From Mactromeris polynyma (taxonomy: Eukaryota > Mollusca > Bivalvia > Venerida > Mactridae): a DNA stretch of 64,000 nt. The translations under genes and the position numbers were made by a program. Positions within the stretch are counted from its first letter, which is position 1; each line of letters opens with the position of its first letter. The notes under the pieces are model-generated. The model made no database searches, had not been told where the DNA came from, and saw only the letters and a list, made by a program, of their open reading frames with translations. Where the stretch lies: the NCBI GenBank assembly GCA_032209605.1, contig JASFXZ010000029.1:1973001-2037000 (forward strand), given 5' to 3'. Positions 24,700 to 36,580 of this stretch are shown here, piece after piece.

Positions 24700-25990
24700 A
24701 AGTTATGTTATGTGTTGCATCTTGTTGTCAGTGTGTATAATTTGTGTTATATGAATACATCATTGCGTTAAGTGTATAATTATATAATTATGTTAAGTGT
24801 ATGTATTATTATGTCTACCGTATAATGTCATGTATGTGCATCGTGTCTCTAAGTGTGTGCATCATTGCTTTATGTGAATGGATCATAATGCTATGTGTAT
24901 ACATCATTACATTACTTGTATATAGCATAACATTATGTGTATACAGCAGTATGTTATGTATGTGCATCTTTGTTTTATTGTGAAGTGTTATTACACTTTG
25001 TGGTTATATGAAATTACAATCAATGGAACCTTTGGTTACTTCATTATATTAATGTCAAGTGCGATATACGCAACGCTCAACAACAGACATGATTTTTATA
25101 GAAGTTGTTATACAAATCCAGTTTGTATATGCTATTTTAGGAAACTGAATCATATTTTGATCCATAATCTGGTCTACGTTTTTTATCATAAATACATTTT
25201 TAAAATAATACTAAAAAACAATGACGTGCACACATAACGTGATGATTTACATGCATAATGGTATGATGTACACAGACAACATTATGATGTACTCACATAA
25301 CGTAATGATGTACACAAAACATAATGATGTACACATAATAACGTTATGATGTACACTCGCAACATAATGATGTACACACATAACGTAAAGATGTCATACA
25401 TAACCTTTTGGCAATAAAACATCTTTTAAAATATATAGTGAAAATCTGCCTTGAGTATTGAATTTAACATATATACAATTAAGAAATTCATCTTAATGAT
25501 ATTTATTTACCATATATAGTGAAGGGAAATTACCCACCGTTATGGATGGAATACCTTAACCCATGACGGATGGCTTAACTTTACCGCATAAGGTAATGAT
25601 ATATACACATAAAATGGAAATGTGTAAACATAACAAAAAAATGCATATGCATTTAGTTATTGTTGTATACACATACGAGATGATGAACACGTATAACGTA
25701 ATAGTACATAATTATGATAATGGTGCTGTTCAGACATAATGCACAGGTATTACGTTATACTACATACACATAACGCAATGATGCACATACATAATGTAAC
25801 GTTCTATAAACTTGAGGCAATGGTGTTAACATAAAATATAATGGCATTTCACGTCACGTAATAATCCATACACACAACGATATGATGCAAGTCATAAACT
25901 GTAGACATGTAACATAATACATGACATAATGATGCATGTTCATAATATTCAAATATGTTCATAGAACGTAATGAAAAAAGTTCTACGAGG
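24700..25990. repeat. Inverted array of about 20-bp units (left arm 24720-24975, right arm 25240-25990)
   Basis: The left arm repeats variants of TTATGTGTATACATCATTAC. The right arm repeats the reverse complement, for example CATAACGTAATGATGTACAC. A non-repeated spacer of about 260 bp lies between them. Units are imperfect, with variable lengths. The array starts about 150 bp after the TERB1 stop codon, so part may fall in the 3' UTR. Confidence 0.75.
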
Positions 25991-26301
25991 CAGCAACGGC
26001 GTTCCATAGACAATCAGAAATTGAAATCTTTTTTGCATCTGAAGGCAAGACGGTTGTGATTTTTTTAGAGAACACGGCTGTTGCTTCATTGACGTGCGGT
26101 ATTAAAGAAATGAAATGTCAGTTTATTGTTTTTGCTTGTAAACTATATGAATGCAGTAGTGTAAAACAGTCTTAACCACCTGTTGTTTTTACTTACTATT
26201 ACATGTGTAACCCCTGTAACCAGAGTGTATAGTCGGAGTGTATGCTTCGTCCAGGCAAATGCAAATTGTACATGTATAAAACAATCTCTTATATGTTATG
26301 G

Positions 26302-26422
26302 TGTTATTTTTTGATACATGATGTACTGTTGAAAATTGTCATGTTTTTTTTTGGATACATGATGTACTGTTGAAAATTGTCATGTTATTTTTTGATACAT
26401 TATGTACTGTTGAAAATCGTCC
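26302..26422. repeat. Three tandem units of about 40 bp
   Basis: GATACATGATGTACTGTTGA followed by AAATTGTCATG starts at 26313, 26354 and 26394 with very few differences. The third unit has CATTATGTACTG and ends in AAAATCGTCC. Confidence 0.85.
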
Positions 26423-27394
26423 AACCTTACTGCTGTTATTGTGTTTCTATAAAAACTGTTCTGATCTATGTTGGTATATCATTAGAATATGTACATAGTC
26501 CTGTTTTTAGATATTTCAGAGCCCTCCAACTTGAGATTTCCTTCTAGGTCACATTTATGAAAACGTCCATGAATTTAGTTTTTGATGAATGAGCGATTGT
26601 TTCATAAATGTACAAGTAAAAGAAAATCATGTAGTAGCAATATTTAGTATCATACTTTGACTTATGTGTATTAGCTCCTGAAAAGCTATATCTGTGATTC
26701 GTTGTTGAGTTTTTACTATGTCCGTTTTCAGTTACTTGTGAACAGTTGTATACCAATTTTGACAATGTCTGCTTATGATAACATGTTTTGTCAAATATAG
26801 TTTATATCACAATTCAACGGTATTCTCAATTAAATGTGAAGCGACCGTGTATTGTTTTATTTCTGCATTGTTATGTATAGTTACCTTAAGATTAATGCTG
26901 GTAGCTACATTATGCTAACATTCTTGTTGTCAATTTCTTGCGCATGTCTGCCACTTGTGTTTGTGTTATATTTGTTGTTAAATAGTATGTCTTGTGTCTT
27001 TTAATTACTTGAATTCATGTTGTGTTCCCTATGATAGTCATTATTGTTGTTATTCATTATGTACATGTATAGTATATACATGATTGTCTGTTATTACAAT
27101 AAATTTGTTTATTAAATTTTGTCGGAGATGGATACCACCAAAAATAAAATATTTTTTTTCTATTTTGTTTTCAACACTTCAATGTGTTCAAGGTATGAAA
27201 GGAAACTAAAGAACAGAATGACATAACTAAGCTTCAGACCTTGTATCTAATGTTGAAACAACATTCAGTGCAGTTCGGAATGTCTGGCGAGGTTTGCAAA
27301 TGCTTGTATTAGGAAAACATATAAATCATAATATTCAAGTCGTGATGTACAAATCTTTGAAATTTCTAAAAACGGGTAAAATCCTATACCATGG

Positions 27395-27597
27395 TTTTTC
27401 GGCGTAGCCATACTAACTTGGCTTTGCTATTTGCATATTAAGTGTTGTGCAAACCAATATTTCGAGATTTAATTTGTGAGTATAGTTTTGTTAGTCAACC
27501 CCTCGTGAAATTGCCCGGCGTTTGAGTTAAGAAGATTCTAGGTTTTATGTACAAGTCACGAACATTTGTATTGTTTTAATCAGATAAATCGATATAC
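27395..27597. repeat. Dispersed repeat family A, copy 3
   Basis: The text GCCATACTAACTTGGCTTTG, ATTAAGTGTTGTGCAAACCA and AATCAGATAAATCGA matches the ends of the copies at 7781-8085 and 9330-9545. The adjacent retrotransposon tail begins directly after AATCAGATAAATCGATA, so the retrotransposon appears to have landed next to or in this copy. Confidence 0.6.
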
Positions 27598-30465
27598 AAA
27601 TACAAATACAAAGCATTTATATAGCGCAAAAATGTATAAAATATTCGGTTGCGCTGTACAATATCAGAACAAAACATCGCATACATACATAAACAAAATT
27701 AGCAATGATATTAAAGAAATATTATATGCGATATGATTTTAAAGGCACTTCGTATAGTCACTCTTGAGTTTAGTATCTTTGATATAGTCATTTACACAAC
27801 ATTCTAAGTGTTAAACCGCCCAAACAAGTATGTCTTTAGTTTTGACTTAAACTGCTTTTCATTAGCAATGTCCTTCAAATAATTTGGTAATGAGTTCCAC
27901 CACTGAGGTCCAACAACTGCTAGAGATCTATCAGCAAGTTTAGTTTTTGTAGTTGGAATGTCAAAGAGAGGACTTGACGAGGATGATCTCAGTCTTTGTC
28001 GGTATTGGTTTCTAGATGAAATAAACATGTCACAAAGGTACGAAGGTGCTGTGCCATTTACAACACGAAACACAATCACAATCACTTTAAACCTAATTCT
28101 GGCACGAATCGGTAGCCAGTGTAAAGATCTAAGAATCTCCACACTAGGTTGTTCGTATGTGGCACCAGTAACAATGCGTGCAGCATGATTCTGTACACGT
28201 AATTTGTCCAGTTGGTAACTTGGAATACCAGTGAAAAGTCCATTGCAAAAGTCCAGATGTGAATGTATCAGACCATGAACGAGTATTTCAGCGGATTTCT
28301 GAGTAAGATGTTTTCTGATTGTCTTCAGATTTCTTAATTGCATATTTGCTACTTGACACTTTTTGGAAATATGCTTATCAAAACTCAGAGTACTGGTCAT
28401 TTGTACCCCCAAATCTCGAACAGTATCGACACAGTTGACTTCGATCCCACCAACGTTAACACTGGTTATGTTTAACTTGGACAGTTGTTGCCGTGTTCCA
28501 TAGACAATTATTTCTGTTTTACTGTTATTCATCTTTAGTTTGAACTCAGTCATCCATAACACAATATCATTAAGGCAATCGTTGAGTTGTTGAAGAACGA
28601 TTGTCTCACTTTCAGTATCATCAGCTCTAAATTCGAAGGAAAATTTATGGTCATCCGCGTATCCATATAGATCTGCTGGATACTTCTGCACTACTTTGTT
28701 AAGGGCAGCTATATATAGAGTAAATAGTACTGGGCCAGCACAAGAACCCTGAGGGACACCGAATCTCAATGGTTCGGTATCGGATGCCGACTGCTCAATG
28801 ACAACTTTCATTGTTCTGTTGGTTAAATATGACTCAATCCATTTCAATGGGATGCCTTGGATGAAAAAGTCATCATGTAAAATTTTAAGCAGTGTTGGTA
28901 CATCGATGGTGTCAAACGCGGCACTGAGGTCAATCATAACTACAATGGATACGCGGCGTTTATCAGCTGTATCTAAAAGGTCACTGTACATTTTCAGCAT
29001 AGCAGTTTCAACACTGTGAAATTTACGATATGCACTTTGGTAAGATGGTAGCAAGTTTTTGGATTCAATATGACAAGTAATCTGTTTCATTGCCGCTTTT
29101 TCAAGAATCTTTGACAGAAAAGTAAGATTGGACACCGGCCGATAGTTTTTCAGTTCTAGAGGTAGGCCTTTCTTTTTCAAAAGAGGCTTGATAACGGCAC
29201 TCTTCCATTCCTCTGGAAACACGCCAGATGATAATGACCGATTGACAATTTCAGTTATTACTGGTGATAATTTTGACAAGTGCTCTTTAAGCTTTGGTGT
29301 AGGCAAAATATCCAGTTCACATGTTGTTGATTTTGAATCTTTCACAATTTTAGTCATGTCATTCTCGCTTAATGGCTGGAATTCTGTTAAAACATGGTCA
29401 CACGATCTTGCATTTGTCCACGTAGCTTGTATTGACTTTTGAGTGTCCATATTGTCCAGTTCGTTGCGAAGTTTTGTAATTTTGTCATTGAAATACCGTA
29501 AGAAGTCATTTGCAAGGTTTACTTCGCTTGTGTGAGGTGGAAGTGGATTATCCTTTGACCGTCCCAGTAAGTCGGAAGTGACATTGTACAGTCTCTTCAC
29601 ATTTCCCTCTGCCTCACCGATTCTGTTTTGATAGAACCCATTCTTTGCCGATTCTAATGCAGCAGTATACGAGTTTCGTACATTCTTATACACCTTTTTA
29701 GTAATGTCAGACCTGTCCTTAAAGAAAATTTTCTCTATTGCTCGTTTAAACTGCTTAAGATGTTTCAAATAGCCAGAGTACCATGGAACATTGGGTCTAC
29801 ATGTAATCACTCTTTCTTTGAAAGGGGCATGTTTGTCCATTATGCCAGCTGTAGACTTACAAAATTCAGAAACAAGATCATCGACCGTGGAGGATTTTTC
29901 TGTCAAATCATTCAATTCTCCCAAATCCTTTTCTAACAGTTCATTAGATACACGCTTCCAGTTACGTGATTTTATGCTTCTTGTTACCAGTGGGGGACGA
30001 GATTGCTCTATGTTACAGGTCACAAAACAATGATCAGAAATGTAATAGTCTGTGAGTAGGTTGCTGATACTGGCAAGTTTATCTTCCTTTTTCGTGATTA
30101 CTAAGTCAATGATATGCCCACCGGTATGCGTAGGTGTGTTAACATGCTGAATCAGTCCAAATGTGTTCATACATTGTAAAAATTGTTTGGTGTAACAGTT
30201 CGATGCAATGTCTATGTGAATATTGAAGTCGCCAAGAATTACCGTGGACCCCGATTGCGCCGTGGCATGTTCTAGATACTCAGTAAATTCTGTCATAAAT
30301 GTAGCCTGAGTAACCGGGTGTTTCTCGGAATATGGTGGTCTATATATACCAACAACAAAAAGAATGAAGGTTTGGATTGATATTTTCCATTCAACACACT
30401 CAAATGACTGATAAACTTTGCTAGAAAGTTTAGACACTTTAACATTATCTCTGTACAAAATCTAT
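27597..30465 (-). mobile_element. 5'-truncated L2/CR1-like non-LTR retrotransposon
   Basis: The element runs from about 30465 (5' break inside the endonuclease) to a tail at about 27597. At the tail the minus strand ends in two to three TTTGTA hexamers, the kind of short 3' microsatellite used by L2/CR1-type elements. There is no ORF1, and upstream minus-strand text has stops directly before the coding part. The coding frame is described separately. Confidence 0.8.
27804..30458 (-). CDS. Endonuclease-reverse transcriptase ORF2 (partial at N terminus) of the L2/CR1-like element
   Basis: An uninterrupted 884-residue frame. The endonuclease part has GIYRPPY (37-43), GDFN (76-79) and SDH (141-143), the apurinic-type nuclease motifs. 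The reverse transcriptase has NYRPVSNLTFLSKILEK (438-454), the first catalytic Asp in MIDLSAAFDTID (510), GVPQGSCAGPVLF (567-579) and the YADD box (600-603). The C terminus, LFDIPTTKTKLADRS followed by WNSLP, is typical of L2/CR1 elements. The N-terminal endonuclease motifs are absent because of 5' truncation. The frame starts at a non-ATG codon, so the natural start is missing. The long intact frame suggests a fairly recent copy. Confidence 0.88.
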   Translation of the reverse strand: MYRDNVKVSKLSSKVYQSFECVEWKISIQTFILFVVGIYRPPYSEKHPVTQATFMTEFTEYLEHATAQSGSTVILGDFNIHIDIASNCYTKQFLQCMNTFGLIQHVNTPTHTGGHIIDLVITKKEDKLASISNLLTDYYISDHCFVTCNIEQSRPPLVTRSIKSRNWKRVSNELLEKDLGELNDLTEKSSTVDDLVSEFCKSTAGIMDKHAPFKERVITCRPNVPWYSGYLKHLKQFKRAIEKIFFKDRSDITKKVYKNVRNSYTAALESAKNGFYQNRIGEAEGNVKRLYNVTSDLLGRSKDNPLPPHTSEVNLANDFLRYFNDKITKLRNELDNMDTQKSIQATWTNARSCDHVLTEFQPLSENDMTKIVKDSKSTTCELDILPTPKLKEHLSKLSPVITEIVNRSLSSGVFPEEWKSAVIKPLLKKKGLPLELKNYRPVSNLTFLSKILEKAAMKQITCHIESKNLLPSYQSAYRKFHSVETAMLKMYSDLLDTADKRRVSIVVMIDLSAAFDTIDVPTLLKILHDDFFIQGIPLKWIESYLTNRTMKVVIEQSASDTEPLRFGVPQGSCAGPVLFTLYIAALNKVVQKYPADLYGYADDHKFSFEFRADDTESETIVLQQLNDCLNDIVLWMTEFKLKMNNSKTEIIVYGTRQQLSKLNITSVNVGGIEVNCVDTVRDLGVQMTSTLSFDKHISKKCQVANMQLRNLKTIRKHLTQKSAEILVHGLIHSHLDFCNGLFTGIPSYQLDKLRVQNHAARIVTGATYEQPSVEILRSLHWLPIRARIRFKVIVIVFRVVNGTAPSYLCDMFISSRNQYRQRLRSSSSSPLFDIPTTKTKLADRSLAVVGPQWWNSLPNYLKDIANEKQFKSKLKTYLFGRFNT

Positions 30466-30629
30466 GTAACAAGTTTATTAACATGAATGTGTGATTTCAC
30501 GACTGATACAATAAGTACTGACGAACTTGAAACGGACTATAATGTCTATGACTAATCTCACTACGGAGTTGTTTATCGAATCTCCTATGACAGTTATCGG
30601 AGTTACTAAAGTGTAGCATAATCGAGTGA

Positions 30630-30730
30630 CCAGCAATCGTAACATCTCCGCAATTTTTTATGTTGCACGACAAATCTTAACCCTCAGATTGCTACTTATT
30701 TGCTTGTTTCATATTTCGGCGACCACTTTT
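30630..30730. repeat. Dispersed repeat family B, copy 1
   Basis: TGTTGCACGACAAATCTTAA followed by CCCTCAGATTGC and TTTGCTTG is found again at 33068-33137 and, reversed, at 54845-54890 (GCGCAATTTCAAGTTTAAGA, then TTTGTTGTGC). It adjoins a phrase shared with family A (GAGTGACCAGCAATCGTAAC). Confidence 0.55.
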
Positions 30731-30894
30731 TCAAGATATTTCTTTCTCATTTTTCTTATGCCAGGACACTATCGCTGGTAACTAGACATGCATAAATATC
30801 GTCAGTTATATAAGGATGTGAACAGGACTGCTCTAAAACAAAGCTACGTATCATTTGCTTAATAAGCCCCGTCAGGTACTAATATTTACTAAGG

Positions 30895-31235
30895 GGAGGT
30901 AAGAATAGTTTTGCTTATAAGTTGTGAAACCAAAGTTGAAGGGCCAATTTCATGATGATAAGACGTTTTCAGTTAAAAAGAAATCAAAGTTAAAAGAAGC
31001 GGATACATTTGCATTTACGAGTGAATCAGATCGTGAGGTATGTTGAAATTTTAAAGACATACTCAATTACAATATTTTTTTGAAATTTCAAACATTAAAA
31101 TTCAACATTAAATATTTTTGAAGAAAACAGATTTTATTTTGCTTAAGTGGTCATGAATGAGTGATATTATTAGAGCTGCCATCGATAGAAATCATGTCAA
31201 TGTATCATTGGAGGTAAGAATAGTTTTGCTTATAA
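30895..31235 (+). pseudogene. Duplicated fragment of TERB1 exon 17 plus intron 17, between 26-bp direct repeats
   Basis: Bases 30921-31209 match 22129-22384: the last 117 bp of TERB1 exon 17, the GTATGT donor and 139 bp of intron, with few substitutions and one internal expansion of about 33 bp near 31065-31110. The presence of intron sequence shows a DNA-level copy rather than a retrocopy. The block is flanked on both sides by the same 26-bp sequence, GGAGGTAAGAATAGTTTTGC plus TTATAA, at 30895-30920 and 31210-31235. It cannot encode a TERB1 domain by itself. Confidence 0.9.
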
Positions 31236-31454
31236 CGATTTCATTTTACGACCAGTTGTCGAAATACATCGCATACAGGGCTAAACTGAAATTTCTGAAC
31301 ATAAGATTCAATGATGTCAATAACAATTCGGTTCTTTCAAAGTCGTTCACAAGTTATTTAGCAGTTGCATATAAGGTGTCGGTTATATTTCATAAACTGA
31401 CTGTTTAATCTAGCATAGGGCGCATTCCGCTTAGCACTTGGTCGGCGGTTATCT

Positions 31455-32774
31455 TCCTACACTGACACAAAATGAAAACTACATCGATTTCAAAAGTATA
31501 TATTTTGTTGATAAATGTAAATTCGGGGTTAATTTTTTTTTCATTGAAGCTTCATGGCAATATCAATGTGTTTACGTAATTTACTGGGAAAATCAGACAA
31601 TGCATATTTGTTTATGAACAATTAAGTGGAGAGGAGTCGAAATGAAAATTCCAGAAAAATGTAAATTATCACAACATTTGGAGAAAAGAAAGTACTGACA
31701 GTGATTTATAAGAAGCATCAGTAACCAGTGTGACCGCCATTTTTACGAATGCATTAGAGAATACGTCGCCTCATTGAGTTTACGTAACGTTGTATGACCG
31801 CGTTTGGAATACGTTGCCATTCTAACACAAGTGCATTTCGGAGGTCATTTATGGTATCAATTTGATGCTCGGACCTGGCTCTCCGACCCAATTCATCCCA
31901 TATGTGTTATATTGGGTTCAAGTCTGGGGATACAGCGGGCCAAGGCAAGACGTTAACATTATTTTAAGCAAGGAATTGTGTAGTTATACGCGCCTTGTGA
32001 AGCGCTGCATTGTCATGCTGGAAAGTGCCAGGTCCGTTATTTTGCATGAATGGTATCATTGTATTGTTTAAAACATTGATATAACCTTGAGCATTGAGAT
32101 TTCCTTGGGTAATGACCAGATAATTTGTCAGATTCCCTATTATCCCACCCCAGACCATAATACTGCCACCACCAAATCTGTCTCTCTCCTGAATACAACA
32201 ATCTGCAAGTCTTTCATTTCTACGGCGATAGATGCGTATTCTGCCATCTGCATGGCTGACAGTAAACCGTGACTCATCGCTAAAAAGTATCGTTTTCCAC
32301 TGGTTGCGCGTGAAATGCAAATGACGTCGTGCCCATAACAGTCTGGCAGCTCGGCAAAATCTGTCCAGTATATGGACGACGAGAACGAATAGGAACACAG
32401 TTCTGTCTCAAACGGTTTATGATCGTCTGTGCATGAACCCCGTAACGCCGAGCAGTAATGGTTGCTGGTAAAAAACGAGTACGTAGGTGAGTCAACGTGA
32501 TAACGCGATCAGTACCTAACGTTGTAACACGTACGCGACCGGGTCTTGCACGATCTCTGACAGATCCAGTAGTGTTGTACCGGTTCGCAAGATTACGAAT
32601 AGTCTGTCTGGAGCAGCCAAAATGACACGCTACGTTATTTACCATTGACCCCGCCCGGAGCATACCAAAAGCCTCTCTGATCTTCACATTTACAAACATA
32701 TTACATAGAAAACAGCACATTACATTATTGAGCTGCACAAATTGATACCTTATACAAAATACAAATACTAACAC
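31455..32774 (-). pseudogene. Tc1-like (DD34E) transposase, broken copy 1
   Basis: The minus strand reads an N-terminal helix-turn-helix part (GMLRAGSMVNNVA, FGCSRQTIRNLANRYN, DRARPGR), a second DNA-binding part (ITARRYGVHAQTIINRLR) and the catalytic domain with the first Asp in SDESRF and the second in QHDNAALHKA. A frameshift lies near 32330, where the two open frames overlap. Two stops follow, one at the codon expected for the catalytic Glu (NPI-stop-HIWDE). The N terminus lacks the MPRLSGDQR-like start seen in copy 2. Noncoding text to about 31455 (CACTGACACAAAATGAAAAC) matches the 3' end of copy 2. Confidence 0.88.
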
Positions 32775-33067
32775 TAACTAACTTGGAAATGACTACTGGG
32801 TTAATATTAAATTGTATCAGTAATGTTGACTATTTTAGATATTTAACATATGATTTGGTGTTTACTACTTATATAAACACTAGATATTTAATTGATAGGG
32901 ATTAAGGATATTGCCCGCTGTTCAACTCCGATCCCCAACATAATGGACAGCTATCATTCTGTATATCAACTAATTCAACTACATTTGTATTCGTAACACA
33001 GATTTCGTTTATTGAACAAACAAAAACTGAGCTTAGATATTGTGTTACCTTGATTCGTTTTGCTTTC

Positions 33068-33137
33068 ACTTATGTTGCACAACAAATCTTAACCTTCAGA
33101 TTGCAACAAATTTGCTTCATTCAGATTGCGCCGACCA
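33068..33137. repeat. Dispersed repeat family B, copy 2
   Basis: Matches 30655-30730 (TGTTGCACAACAAATCTTAA and the following CCTTCAGATTGCA). It ends in GCGCCGACC just before the target-site duplication of the hAT-like MITE. Confidence 0.55.
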
Positions 33138-33708
33138 GCAATATACAGGCTCTCCAGCGTTCCGAGTTTTTCCTAGTTTTCTTGATTTGTCCTAGTTTTC
33201 CAAAAAAACTCTAGTATTCCTACTTTTTGATCAGCAGAGTAGTATGCTGGATAAGGTCTAGAAGTTTTAAAATGTGTTTTTGGAGATGTTAAGTTTACAC
33301 ACCCTCCATTCACGCGCTTTTCCTCCGAATTGAGAACAGTGCTCAAGCTTTTTCACATAACACAATTTGAGCAAAGCTCATCTCTCTTATCGAATTATCC
33401 AACAAATTGAGTGAAACGGGACCGAATGGACGTAGGTTGTGATACAGGCACTATATATTTGCCTATTTTGGTGGAATTTGACAAAATATTCAACGCATAT
33501 GACATTTTTTTATTATTTTTTAATTTCTTGCAGTTCCCTGCGAAAGTTACAAAAGTTAAAGCGCCACCCAGAACTCAATTTACAATCACTGCTTTTAGTA
33601 CAAAGAAAAGATATACGACAACACTCGCCTTTCCTCGTTTTCTGTGACTTTAACTCCTATTTTTCTCCTAGTTCTTATCGTATATGCTGTTGGAGAGCCT
33701 GCAATATG
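33138..33708. mobile_element. hAT-like nonautonomous element (33146-33700)
   Basis: The left end CAGGCTCTCCAGCG and the right end CTGTTGGAGAGCCT are inverted repeats. GCAATATA (33138-33145) and GCAATATG (33701-33708) flank it as an 8-bp target-site duplication with one mismatch, the length typical of hAT elements. The 555-bp interior carries no transposase; the open frames inside it are low-complexity. Confidence 0.75.
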
Positions 33709-33962
33709 ATGTTCCATGTTTCAATATGTTAAACCCATGGAAAGCCTGTAATTTAAACACTCTGTCTACGATTACGCCTGAGTACTCGCCATCCACAGCC
33801 TGCAAAAACAGCAGATAACTGACATACAGATGTTATACAATTGTTATTGAAAGAACATGAACAAGTTTTTGCAACCATCGCAAGAATACAATATCCCGGA
33901 GAAAAAAATCTATTTAGAAGCATCTGTTCTTCGTTGTATGGTTTATGAAAGTCGACTGCGGC

Positions 33963-34285
33963 GTATATAAGTCGACTTTTGTGGACGCTTCACATATATG
34001 GGCTTCATAGAAAGTAGCCATGAGAGATAATTGTGCAAAGCTGTAATAAATGAACTATGCAATGGGATTTACAACCTCTTCTGTAAGTTACGTCATTTCA
34101 AGAAAACGCAACATGAGATGCCACTTTTTGCAAGCAGGAAACAATATTTACTCCATACGGTCACTCCGTTTTCATATTGCGTACTGTCAGTACATGATGA
34201 CGTCACGTGAGACCTTTTCTGGAAATGACGTCACTTAAAGAAGAGGTTGGAAATTGGACAGCGGCGCTCAAATGAACATTTCTGA
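33963..34285. mobile_element. Palindromic MITE with CRE-like sites, copy 1
   Basis: The unit has inverted ends, TTTACAACCTCTTCTGTAAG near the left and TTAAAGAAGAGGTTGGAAAT near the right, with TACGTCAT/ATGACGTCA motifs just inside. The same unit lies in opposite orientation at 41283-41620, including flanking text (GTGGACGCTTCACATAT and AGTAGCCATGAGAGATAAT). Confidence 0.75.
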
Positions 34286-36580
34286 TTAATTGTCATTGTC
34301 TGTTCATCTCTGTCTGTCAACAATTGCTTTAAATAACATCCTCTCTGGCAAGTGTGCGCAGGCCTGACTAGTTCCGAGCACAGCTCGAGTCAAATGATTG
34401 CCACCACTAAGAACCACGTCACCCATGCGATCTCATATGGCAGAAAATTGTGGCGGAATATGATCAAATAATTGATTTCGTTAAAGATGCAAACATTCCA
34501 TATGATTGGATAAAATTAGTCTCGAGTTCTATTACTTAAACTGTTCGCAACAACGTCACCGATATCATTCCGTTACGTCACAACTGAAAACAGAAACTGA
34601 AGATCTAGATTTAACATCATTTCAAATGTTAAATCCATCTCGCATATCTGTCATACATTAACTAGTGGTCGTCATAAGTCTACGGATAACTGTTTGGCAT
34701 ATATGTTTTTATTAATTTTCTAACTGACCAAAACATGCAATCCTTGCTGATCATGAAGGATTTGATAGTGGGATCAAGGATTTCTTTGAACCGACACAGA
34801 ATGTAGCGGCTAAGAGGAGTGTGCTTTCTTGTTTAAAGTTCAGCAGTTTGGATATTGGCCTTGCCTTTTATTGCAATTAAAGCAGAACAACAAATAGTCG
34901 GAACTTTTTTGCAAAAGTACAACATAATAACTTAACGGACAGGTTTCGGTCATGTTAAAAACCTGAAACGGTTTAATTGACCACGAAAATAAATCGTGAA
35001 TTAGTTTGCCCTTAGAGCAAATAAAACGTATAACATGCATTTCATGAGTCAAAAATCTAATTCAGTAAACAAAAACCATTTCTGGCATTACATAATTAAT
35101 GCATATTAATGAAAGAATAAATATGATCCTTCTTTTAAATGATTTTGTTCGTGTAAAACTGTTAATTCTTATTTACCGACTTTGTTAACGGCCCTTCCGA
35201 TTTTAAGAGCGTTTTTTTTTATGTATTTCAATCATCTATATAGTTGATCAGTATATATTGAAATCAGGTGTGAATTTGTCTGTCAGCGTCGTGAACAGAG
35301 AACAGCATGATGGTAAATATATTTTAAGCTTTATTCTATTCTGTTTATTGTACTGGAACTTGTCTCAGTAAATGTATTTTACATTAAATGTGAACGTATA
35401 TTGCCAATCTGAATATAATATATTTGATCGAGCTTCAGTTTTCAGGCTACATTGGCTAAAACATCTTTAATACGAACAATTGTCTAGTAATAAGGAATCA
35501 ATTTGTTTTGTTTTGTCGTATTACATACATACAAAACTTGTAAAAACATCCGCTTGGTCAAAAAACTCGGAAGTTTCAATTCAAAGAACTGTAAAGCTTT
35601 TTTTACGACAAAAATTTGGTAAAAAATGAACGAAATAAATGAGCATGACGATACATTAAATATTGTAATAGTATTAATATTTCATATTGAGACTCGGGAA
35701 AAAGTTTTTATTACAACACTATTACAAGTTAAAGTTTATAAATTCACAATTATTCTAAAACAATTTTTACTTTGAGGTAAGACAAGGGTAGTTCCATCAT
35801 TATATAACAAGAAACCTATGAACAAATCTAATATAAGTTTTATTTGACATTTGAACATTGGTTTCGTGTAATTGTATGATGAAATAAAACTTTTCTTACA
35901 ACTTTGAAAAGTTTATTACAAAAAAGGTTCTTTAACGTGTCTGTTTTTGCTCGAGCTTTACTTATCAATCATAGGAAATAAGACGTTTTTTTACATTTGT
36001 GAACTGTTTTCCAGTATTTTACGGATAAAATTTCAACGTTTCTGTCAACTTGAATATGTTTGTTTCAAAACGGGTTTAGTCTAAAATAATGGTATTACAA
36101 AACCATGAAAACGAGTTCTTTAAAAACATGACTTTATTGTAACAATTTTACGTTCTACCTTTTAAAATAAGACTTATTTTTCATCTGTCTATATGTTTCT
36201 TATTACCTTATTATGAAAATAATCATTTCTGTGCATTCTGAAAATTTTACTACACATGTCCAACTTTCTGGCTCATCGCAAGATTCCCCAGATCTGATCG
36301 ATATTTACTCCATGCTATAACCGATTATATATACGCTACTTTAACGTCTCGTGATCATTATCGTTCGCGACTTAATTAGCCGCGTTTAGCCAGATGTAGA
36401 AATCTCAGAAACATAGTATTTATACCATAATAAAGTAAAGTAAATAAGGTTTGATCTCTAACATTTGTTTGCACGCGAAAGACACCTTTTATAGATTTTG
36501 ATCTATCGCGGTTTGAAGATATTTCCTTTTATAATTCTCTAGGAAGTGGTCAGGCCGCAGTGACACGAAAGTTGGGTATG
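34286..36580. other. AT-rich region with no confirmed gene
   Basis: No protein-like frame. A possible 5' exon of the PTTH/Trunk-like gene ends at ATGATG|GTAAAT (35307-35312), about 70 bp after a TATATAG at 35236-35242. Degenerate TTATTACAA-type units and TTCTTTAA-GTGTCT segments near 35900-36240 look like diverged relatives of the text that introduces the minisatellite at 36600. Confidence 0.35.

Noticed and set aside
27958..30033. Plus-strand frames over the retrotransposon
   Set aside because: Antisense shadows of the 884-codon reverse transcriptase frame.
33411..33732. Open frames inside the hAT-like MITE
   Set aside because: Low-complexity, overlapping in two frames, within a nonautonomous element.
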